A DNA stretch of 64,000 bases from contig QRDG01000606.1 of the NCBI GenBank assembly GCA_012064385.1, positions 248,001 to 312,000 of the forward strand, given 5' to 3'. Numbering within the stretch: position 1 is the first letter of the stretch; the number at the start of each line of letters is the position of its first letter. This document shows, in pieces, positions 56,903 to 64,000 of this stretch. Origin of the DNA: Puccinellia tenuiflora (Eukaryota > Streptophyta > Magnoliopsida > Poales > Poaceae). The notes beneath the pieces were generated by a model, which saw only the letters and a list, made by a program, of their open reading frames with translations, searched no databases and was not told the DNA's origin. A program made the position numbers and the translations under genes.

Positions 56903-57505
56903 CTAAGCCGGGGGAGGCTTCATATCGTCATCGCTCTCCTCCCATTCCTTGAGGCAAAGAGAGCCGTCGAAGACCTTGATGTAGAAGACTCCAGTTCGGC
57001 GCTTCAGCTGGAAGCCAACGATGAAGGGAGGCGCCAAACGGTAAAATCTGGCGAAGGCCTTCCAGCCGCTGTAGAACTCCGCCCGTTTGCGGACTTCTCC
57101 ACCTTCATGGCTGACGATGACCCGAGCGAAGAACTCCCAAGGCCCCTGGCGAGCACCAATCCGATGAAGAAGGAACCGGAAGGGACCTTCACCCTCCAAC
57201 GCCTCAGCAACAGCTCGGGGAAGCCACTGTACGCGTTTAACGGGTTCGTACAATGTCAGCACGAACTCGGATATGGGAAAATCATCCCAGAAGACACCGA
57301 CTGGCGAGTCAGACCGAGCAGGAGAAGGGCTTCTCCCACCCTCACCCGTCGCATCCGGGGCATTCCCGCTGGCGCCTCGTCCACGGCCTCAGCCACGCAC
57401 GCCGCCACCGTGGCGGCCGCCACCGCCACGCCCACGATTTGGTGGGCGACCCCTCCCACGCTTCATCGGTGCGGCCGAGGGCTCTCCGATCTCCTTCAGC
57501 GCCAT
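56903..57505 (-). CDS. Antisense ORF of element C: AT-hook-like motif plus B3-like domain, one internal stop
   Basis: ATG at 57505-57503 (MALKEIGEPSAAPMKRGRGR) opens a 200-codon frame interrupted once, by TGA at 57391-57389 (codon 39). It is otherwise open to TGA 56905-56903. The N-terminus has KRGRGRPPNRGRG, an AT-hook-type RGRP core in an Arg/Gly-rich context. Residues about 75-190 (DDFPISEFVLTLYEPVKRVQ, LPRAVAEALEG, FYSGWKAFARFYRLAPPFIV and TGVFYIKVFDGSLCLKEW) follow the order of a plant B3 DNA-binding domain: LP motif, W, GWKxF, hydrophobic strand, F-V-IFD ending. The C-terminus is acidic. A TATA box lies about 60 bp upstream. If real, it is a DNA-binding protein made from the strand opposite to gag-pol. 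The B3 assignment is by eye. Confidence 0.55.
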
Positions 57506-57563
57506 GACGGGAGAAAACGAAAAGAGAAGGAGAGGATGAAGCAAACCGAATGCCTCCGCAGGG

Positions 57564-57573
57564 TTATTTATGC
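57564..57573 (-). promoter_or_regulatory. TATA box of the B3-like antisense ORF
   Basis: The minus strand reads GCATAAATAACCC about 60 nt upstream of ATG 57505, good spacing for a plant promoter with a short leader. Confidence 0.5.
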
Positions 57574-57774
57574 ACGAGCCGAAGAGAGCCCAACCGTCGC
57601 CGATGTATCACCAGGCGACGCGTGGCCAACCAAACGGAGGACACAAGCCGCAGGGGATCCAGATGACCAGCCTGCCACAGAAAATCCGAGCCGCGAAGCT
57701 GAAGAGGCAATCAGTATCAGCGTAGAAACCCAACCAGAACAAACCCAACACGTGGCCACTGCACGGGGCAAGCC

Positions 57775-58320
57775 GGAAAACATTCCCGGGGGCTGCGCAG
57801 CTAGGCCGGCTTCGTGCACCCGGACGCAAATCAACAACACCCCAAGTCAGGGACTCGGGGGCTGCCAAACCGTCAACTGGCATTGAACTCATCCCCAGGG
57901 GCTGCGCAACCGCCAAGCCGGCTACGCGCACCCGGACATACAACTACACCACCCCAAGTCAGGGACTCGGGGGCTGCCACACCGTCAGCCGGCATCAAAC
58001 CCATACCCGGGGGCTATGCAGTCGCCAAGCCGGCTCCGCGCACCCGGACGCATCTCTACACAACCCCAAGTCAGGGACTCGGGGGCTGTCACGCCGTCAG
58101 TCGGCATCATACTCATTCCCGGGGGCTGCGCAGCCGCCAAGCCGGCTCCGCGCACCCATACGCATCTCTACATCACCCCGAGTCACGGACTCGGGGGCTA
58201 CCACGCCGTCAACTGGCATCAAATTCATCCCCGGGGGCTGCGTAGCCGCCAAGCCGGCTCCGCGCACCCGGACAAACAACTACAGCACCACGAGATAGAC
58301 TCGGGGGCTGCTACGTCGTC
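57775..58320 (+). repeat. Five tandem 112-bp repeats with polypurine-like G runs
   Basis: GGACTCGGGGGCTG-type words recur at 57851, 57963, 58075, 58187 and 58297 (spacing 112, 112, 112, 110). Each unit holds a second CCCGGGGGCTGCG word. The last G run in the series is TTCGGGGGCTGG at about 58400. Confidence 0.9.
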
Positions 58321-58657
58321 AGAACGGCATCAGGAAGCACAAAAACGAAGAGAAGCATAAAATTTTGACCCGACTTGATACTCCAGTCGGCCCAAAATTC
58401 GGGGGCTGGATATGGTGAATATCATCACCAAGTCAAACACAAGTTCTCACACAAAAGCTCAACAATTTCAGAGGCAACACCCACATTACAACAAGTTAAC
58501 AGTTCAAGCTCGACATCAGTTCAAATCTGCAAGTCCTACAAATACGCCCGGCATCTCGGGGAGAATGCGAATCAAGGAAGTGTAGTGGCTGCATCGCCGG
58601 CTCCAGCACCTTCAGTTGGCCTCCTAGCTGCAGACGGCTCAGCAGGGACGAGCTGTG
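58321..58657. other. Spacer between tandem repeats and second antisense block of element C
   Basis: It contains the last G-run motif (about 58398-58408) and AT-richer sequence. No ORF or termini are recognised. Confidence 0.4.
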
Positions 58658-60957
58658 TCAGATCAACCGCCTTGGCGATCCGCCCTGAAGCCATGAGGAT
58701 CTCCGGACGCAAGCTCGCAAGGGACATCCCCGTACGGAAGCACCGGTCGACATATCCATCTTCACATCAGGATACCAGGACTTCACCAGGGCCAACGCCA
58801 TGTCGGTGCCTCCACGAGCCGCCATCTCCACCTGCTCATCGATGCCAGCCGGCGCTCCGTCAAGCCGTACGAACAAATCGTGAAGAGCATCTGGTACGGG
58901 AGCATCCGGCCACCGGTTCTCGAGCACGCCGCCAGCTACTTCCTTCAATAGTTTGAACTCTCGGCCAAATTGGAGAAGACGGGAGACAGCGGACGGCATG
59001 GCCCCAGCGGCAGTGCCAGAAGATTCTGGCAGCGTGCATTCAGGGGTGGCCGTCCTCTGGATTTGCGCGTCCACCTCGGGATAGAAGCCTGCGTTTCAAG
59101 CCGGTGAGACCGGGAAGAAGATTCCAATCAAGGGATGAGGAAGAGGAAGATATCACGTACCGAGGATTAGCTCGTTTACCCGTTCAACCTCCGAAATCAG
59201 GCTGCCCACCAGCTGCTCATGCTCGAGCTCACGCTCCCTGGCTGCCCGAGCGGTCTGATCGTGGGCGTCGACAGATTCCTTCAGCTGGCGCCTCAGGTCT
59301 TCCCCATTCATCCGAAGGGTTTCGACTTTGCCCAGCCTCTGCTTCTCGGCTTCCTGCAGCCTCCTCACCTCTTCCGCCAGCCGGACAGCCTCCAGACGGC
59401 GCTCCTCCGACGTCTTCTCTGCCACTTGGAGGTCAGCTACAACCAGTGCATGGGCAGGATCCTTCCTTTTTAGCTAGCCGTTATGCACGGTGAGAGAAAT
59501 TGAAGCCGCTAGCTGCCTCTCCAAGCCGGCACGAGAGGTGGAATCACCTCACAAAGCAGAACCATCACCAAGTCAAGCAATCAAGGAAAAAAGGAAAGAA
59601 CAAGACACCAAGGTGGAAGGATACGATGGGGAAGAGGAACCAAACCTTTGGCGGCATCGAGCTCCCGCTTGAGCATCGCAATCTCCTTGGCCGCATCAGA
59701 GAGGGCATATTCCACCGAGGAGCGGAGCAACGAGATGTCGGCCAGTTGTTCCTTCGCTCGTTCATCCACCAACGCGGCGAGGGGGAAATGCCCCGATGCA
59801 TCCAGCCGGGGCGGCACCGGTCCAGAGTACGGAGGACTGCTCACCAAAGACGACTGGTGCGGTCCGGGGATCGAAGCCGTCACCACCGCCATCGCCATGT
59901 CCTTGGTCGTCTCGGTCATGGACGAAGAAGGAAGGAAGGCGACATTTCCGGCCTCTGGTTGCGGCCGGGGAGTCACCTTGAATGCATCGACCTTCACATC
60001 GCCACCATCACCGGCAGCTGAAGGACCAAGATCCACTACGAGGGGAGCTGCGTCCGGCGGCATTTGGCCACCTGACGTAACGCCCGTCTCCGCCCTCGTG
60101 ACCTATGGAGGCGGACCAGTCGCCTGCGCTTCGGAAGCCTCATGAATAGACTCCAAGGCGGGTCCAACCACCGTGCCGGACGCCGCTCCACCAATTGCGA
60201 GCGGCTCCCTGCACAACGACGAAAGCGTCACGACAAGAAACATGGACTACAAAAATTCCCGCCTCCACGCGAGGGTTTACCCGTCACGCGTTCCCAAGTC
60301 CTCCGGTTTTATCCTCCTCGAGCGCTTCGAGGGTGGAGCCGGCGCATCTCCAGGCGGACGCTTTACACCTCCAGAGGGCGCCCCCGCGCCCTTCGCGGAA
60401 ATGGCGGGGTCGTCGACCGGCTGCTTCGGTGAAGCCGGCGTCACCTCAGCCCCAGCTCCAGCCTCCACGGTCTTGCTGGCGTCTGCATCCGCCCTCGCCT
60501 TCGCCTCAGCTTCCCTGGAGGTCACCAGCTGCTCCACTGTCAGACCAGCGTTGAAAGCGTCCTTGGCCAAATCCGCCTACGCCATACATGCATAAAACTC
60601 CTTTTCCAAATCATCCTGACTCAAGTCGTAAAGGAAGTCACCCCCAGGAGCACGACCAATCACCTCGGTGCGGTCTCCACCAGTGGGAGCATCCGGCTTC
60701 CCCTCCGTCCTCATGGCAATTTTGGCCCTGATGTCGGCCTCAATCGCGTCCACCTGCGCCTCCACTGCGAGCTTTCCGACGGGCATCAAGCCGACAGTGG
60801 TCGGCCGGCTGGACGCCGAAGATAACTTCTTCGCGGGCAGCACGGCCCGCTTCATGAAGGACCCCCTCCGCTTGCGAATGACCTTGCCCGCGTCTGAATC
60901 GGCAGCCGCCTTCGACCGCCTCTCCTTCACAATCTGAGGGGAAGGCATCGACTGAGC
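58658..60957 (-). pseudogene. Second antisense coding block of element C (coiled-coil protein of the gypsy-type transposon class)
   Basis: Open stretches on the minus strand run from the right. A basic, Ala-rich segment (60957-60577; RKRRGSFMKRAVLPAKKLSS, then an acidic DLSQDDLEKEFYACMA end) is followed by 60570-60277 (AEAKARADADASKTVEAGAG, ending in a KRSRRIK basic patch) and 60063-59581 (ends with helix LLRSSVEYALSDAAKEIAML). A coiled coil at 59425-59153 (RLAEEVRRLQEAEKQRLGKV) precedes a C-terminal domain at 59074-58658 (DALHDLFVRLDGAPAGIDEQ, ALALVKSWYPDVKMDM). This order parallels exons 3-6 of the antisense gene in element A. Introns are likely. I do not see the N-terminal domain, probably lost at the junction. 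Confidence 0.5.
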
Positions 60958-63746
60958 CTTTTCCTTATGAGATGAGTCAGTCGCTAAGTTGACGATGAGA
61001 CTTTCAGTGTGCTTGGGGAACTTGCTGCTTTTTCCTTTTTTGGAGGCCGCATCATCAGACTCTGATGCAGCATCATCCTTTTCTTTTCCATCCTTCCTAG
61101 ACTTGCGCTTGTTTCTTGACTTGCCGACTTTGGGGTCCTTGGCGATGACCCGATTAATGTGACATTGCTGGATCGTGTGGGAACTCATCCCGTCCGGCCT
61201 CAGATGATGAACACAGGGATTATTTTTTATGTCCTCGTACTTCACCGTTGCTGGTAGGGTAGGTCGGTTGTTCGCCGGCTTTTTGTCCTGCCACTTTCTG
61301 CTGCTTGGGCCGTGTTTTCCAAAGGTGGCAGCAACTTCGTGTGAAGGGCCGGCTTGGTCTTCAACCTTTTTCTTCCCAGATTCGCGTCGCGCGGGACTCG
61401 GCTTCTTCCCTATTGTCATCATCAGCAGCAGCGTATTTGTTTGCACAGGCCAGTAAGCCGCCCAAATTTTACGACTCGTCGCTGTAGATCATGAACCGGA
61501 AAGTCGTCCCCTTCCTCAGAGACTGCTTGAAGGCATGAATTGCCTGTGTTTCTGAGACGCCCTCGCAGGCATTTTTGATTTCGCTCCATCGTGAAACGAA
61601 TTCTCGGCTTGACTCGTTCTTCTGCTGTACACACCGTTGTAAGTCGAATATCGACTTGGGGCATTTATACGTACCCTGGAAGTGGTGGATAAAAAACGCT
61701 TCATGTCACTCCAGGTATGAACAGTCCTTTTCGGCAAGCCCTCGATCCATATGCGAGCCGTCCCGGTTAACATCAGTGGAGTCGGCACTGCCTTCATAGA
61801 TGTCGCACGCACTCACATAATCTAAAATCCATGTCTCAGGATTTGTTGTGCCACTGTACTTCTCCACCATCTTTGTGACGTTAGACAAAGTCGGCGGTAG
61901 GATTTGTTCCCTGATTGTTCTGCCAAAACACTTGGGACCGAGGTACTGGGCATCTCTGGCCGACTTCCTCTCCTCAATTAGGCTTCGAACATCATGAACT
62001 GTAGGCGGCTTGTCATTAATTGACTTACTTTGCCTTGGATCATCCCTATGACGGCTTTGGCTCACCCGACTCGCATTACGCGGTGGGCTTGGAGACCTTT
62101 GTCGACGTGGAGGGAGTATATACTTGGAGGGGTTATCTCCCTCTTTGCGTGGTGGAGGCGGCGGTGGAGGTGGCATATTATCCCTGTTACCCCCCTTCAA
62201 GGCGGATTCTCTCCTTCCCGTCGTCATTCTTGACGAGGTGGTGCCGCCTTCTCATTGCGAGGGTCCTCCTTTTGTTCCCGGCTTCGATGTCCGTCATAAT
62301 TGTTGCCGGCTTCGCGATGATGAGACGAACCTGTCCGAGACTCAGCACCATTGTTACGTGGTTGCTTGTCCTTCGGGTCCTTATCGCCGCCTTTGTTGTG
62401 GCTGCTTGAGCCGGCTGGATCATCGTTTGGGTCTAGGGGTGCAGCAGACGTCGCCTTCTTCACCGTCGAGTTGCAAAGACGCGAATCGTCGAATAGCCTT
62501 CTCGACTTAACTTGTGAGTCATTTTGCTGCTGCTGCTGCTGCTGTGCTACCTCCAATAGATAAGCCGAGTACTTGATGCGGGCGTCGCGGTCCAACGACT
62601 TGTCGAACATGACCTCTTGGGCTGCCTCCATGTTCTTGGCTGGGGTGTTAAGGTAACATAAGTTGGTCACTGGATCACGTCGGTGGTGCTACCTTCTCCA
62701 GACTGAATTCACATGGTCGGCTTCCCACTTGCTGTGGAAATCCAGCTTTTTGTGCAGATTTTTGTCACGAGGTGGACGGAAAACATCGTCAACCCCTTTT
62801 TGCCTTTGCTTCCAGATGAACTCCGTTTCCTTATTAGTGAGATCTAGCTCGCACTCTACGACTTTAGCCGCCTGTTCTTCCAGTAAGACGCGACGCTTCT
62901 CTATGTCGGCCAGCGATGCGTCGGGAGGAAGTGTAGTTAGTAGTTCATGCATGTTTGCCATCCTTTCTTCGTGCTCCTTCTCTATCGCTGCTCCGAGTGT
63001 AGCATTAATGTCGTTACCATCAACCGGTAAGTTACTGGCTCCCTTCTGTGGAGCAAGTGGCAGGATAAAATCCACCTTTTGATTCCGGCTTTTGGAGTTG
63101 TTTCTTCGCCATTGGCAGGTTTTGAGGCGGCGGGGTCTCCCTTTGGATCAGAGATGACATCACCCATTAAAACCTCGACTGGGGATCCTAAGCATGATGC
63201 AACTTTCCGACTAAAGTCATCGGATTCTCCTTCAGATTCAAGGTCCTGCTCAATAGGGGCAGTGTCCCCTGATCCGGCTTCTGAATCAGCCCCGGCCTGC
63301 AAAGCAGGGAGGATAGACTCATGATCAGTCATCGACTCAGTTGAGCCGGATTTTCCTAAGATGCCAATGAAGTGGAAATCCGATGCCGCCCTAGTAGAGC
63401 TTGCATCGTCTTCAGAGTCTTCATCATCAGCGTCGAAAGCCAGATCAAGATCGGCAATTTCATCTGAGTCCACATCCGATCCGTCTTCAAAGTTGCTGGG
63501 GTGGGTGGTGGGCATGCTTGAGGTGAAGCCGAGATCGTCCAAAGCTTTGGCAGTGAAGCCGATGAAGATGTCGATGCCGCCGATGGAGACCATGGACCAG
63601 CCAGCGGGATCCTCCATTGTCGGTGTCCAGAAGCCGTCGTTGAGAACGTGGCCTGCTCCCGTCTCGTCGAAGTAGCTGACCAAGCCAACCGCGATGGTGT
63701 CGCCGATTCCGCCAGTATATCCCGCCCAGAACGTAACCCCGGACAT
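60958..63746 (-). pseudogene. Gag of element A, several frameshifts, fused to element C at its end
   Basis: ATG at about 63746 (MSGVTFWAGYTGGIGDTIAV) starts a frame through an acidic region (DSDEIADLDLAFDADDEDSE), changing frame near 63075. HELLTTLPPDASLADIEKRR and WEADHVNSVWRR follow, then a Gln run, Arg-rich linker and capsid start (SNVTKMVEKYSGTTNPETWI). The core LTGTARIWIEGLPKRTVHTW (about 61760) shifts again near 61690. The CHHC finger CVHHLRPDGMSSHTIQQC lies at about 61215-61165. At 60957 the sequence switches to element C. It matches gag of element E throughout. Protease and everything downstream are gone. Confidence 0.75.
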
Positions 63747-63752
63747 CTCTTG

Positions 63753-63771
63753 CCACACGGTGGGCGCCAAC
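63753..63771 (-). promoter_or_regulatory. Primer-binding site of element A
   Basis: The minus strand reads TTGGCGCCCACCGTGTGGC next to the LTR, one base different from element E. Confidence 0.65.
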
Positions 63772-64000
63772 TGTCGTGGTATTGTCGAATCTAGCCTAGA
63801 CAGGGGTGCCATCCGGCTAGGTAGAGAGGTGGGTGTAGGAGATGTAGGTGATTCCGGTGATGGGATGAGCACGAGTTTACCCAGCTTCGGATCTTGCAAC
63901 GATGGCGAAACCCTACGTGCTGCTATAATTCACTATAAGGCAATATGAGCCGATTACAATGAAAGTTAGAGCGTGCCCTGAGGTGTCCCTTAGGCCGGCT
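63772..64000 (-). repeat. 5' LTR of element A, cut by the window end
   Basis: The last 229 bp of the LTR on the minus strand, ending CCACGACA at 63772. 7 differences and no indel against 32441-32669. Confidence 0.85.

Larger units (their letters stand above)
48992..60957 (+). mobile_element. Element C: Tat/Retand-clade Ty3 retrotransposon, plus strand, 3' LTR missing
   Basis: In order: 5' LTR (48992-49664), primer site, gag, protease, RT, RNase H, integrase (to 56028), a 3' region with two antisense coding blocks and tandem repeats, then a break at about 60957 into the gag of element A. All pol domains are recognisable with catalytic motifs but carry stops and frameshifts, several at CAG or TGG codons turned to TAG, as expected from decay of methylated DNA. 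No chromodomain, in keeping with the Tat lineage. Confidence 0.85.
32441..64000 (-). mobile_element. Element A: Tat/Retand-clade Ty3 retrotransposon spanning the right half, with nested insertions
   Basis: The 3' LTR is at 32929-32441 and the 5' LTR starts at or beyond 64000 and ends at 63772. Over the 229 shared positions I count 7 differences and no indel, so these are the two ends of one insertion. Its own sequence is 63771-60958 (primer site and gag), 38805-37809 and 36264-32930 (antisense gene, polypurine tract). Pol is lost between 60957 and 38806, where elements B and C now lie. Confidence 0.8.

Noticed and set aside
57107..57886. 259-codon plus-strand ORF
   Set aside because: Shadow of the B3-like minus-strand ORF and tandem repeats. 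It lacks the motif order seen on the minus strand, and the TATA box and ATG context fit the minus strand.
57775..58320. CRISPR-like regularly spaced repeats
   Set aside because: Plant nuclear DNA. The whole 112-bp unit is repeated with no unique spacers, so it is a simple tandem array.

Overview
The window is intergenic plant DNA, made almost entirely of nested, mostly broken transposable elements. The element types point to a pooid grass of the wheat/barley/oat group. They include Athila-clade Ty3 elements whose LTRs start TGATACG and which have tRNA-Asp primer sites, Tat/Retand-clade Ty3 elements carrying antisense genes, copia LTRs of the TGTTGGAAATATGCCCTAG type, PIF/Harbinger pieces and a LINE tail. 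I see no intact host gene, rRNA, tRNA or CRISPR array.

Layout. 1-3700 is the least repetitive part. It holds a decayed GRF-zinc-finger/coiled-coil gene (534-1540, +) and an unrecognised ORF with its own TATA box and one in-frame stop (2526-2948, -). 3706-5535 is the 3' part of an Athila-type element. 5536-5933 and 14288-19975 are two pieces of one minus-strand Tat-type element (called E here), split by a young Athila-type element (5934-14287) that has only gag and protease. 19976-23102 is the 5' end of a minus-strand copia-type element whose LTR contains a 293-bp Harbinger MITE. 23103 to about 25460 is the 3' end of a plus-strand copia element. 25461-26301 is unassigned. 26302-30672 is a minus-strand Athila-type deletion derivative. 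30705-32398 is a truncated Harbinger element abutting a LINE 3' end.

From 32441 to beyond the window end lies one Tat-type minus-strand element (A), defined by two LTRs about 31 kb apart that differ at 7 of 229 positions. It has lost its pol. Inside it are a 1.5-kb solo LTR with a perfect CGGCC duplication (36265-37808), a minus-strand Tat-type element B (38806-48991, itself holding a 3.5-kb solo-LTR-like insert), and a plus-strand Tat-type element C (48992-60957) with recognisable gag, protease, RT, RNase H and integrase, all interrupted by stops and frameshifts.

The most interesting signals are in the antisense (non-pol) genes of the Tat-type elements. A and B carry TATA-driven and/or intron-containing genes of the putative gypsy-type transposon family on the strand opposite to gag-pol. 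C also carries an antisense ORF with a TATA box that combines an AT-hook-like motif with a domain resembling the plant B3 DNA-binding fold. Also notable are an amber codon at the same protease/RT boundary in two separate elements, a stem-loop with compensatory changes just after the gag stop of three Athila elements, a triplicated primer-binding segment, and arrays of polypurine-tract-like repeats. Family names are clade-level recognition by eye; no database was searched.
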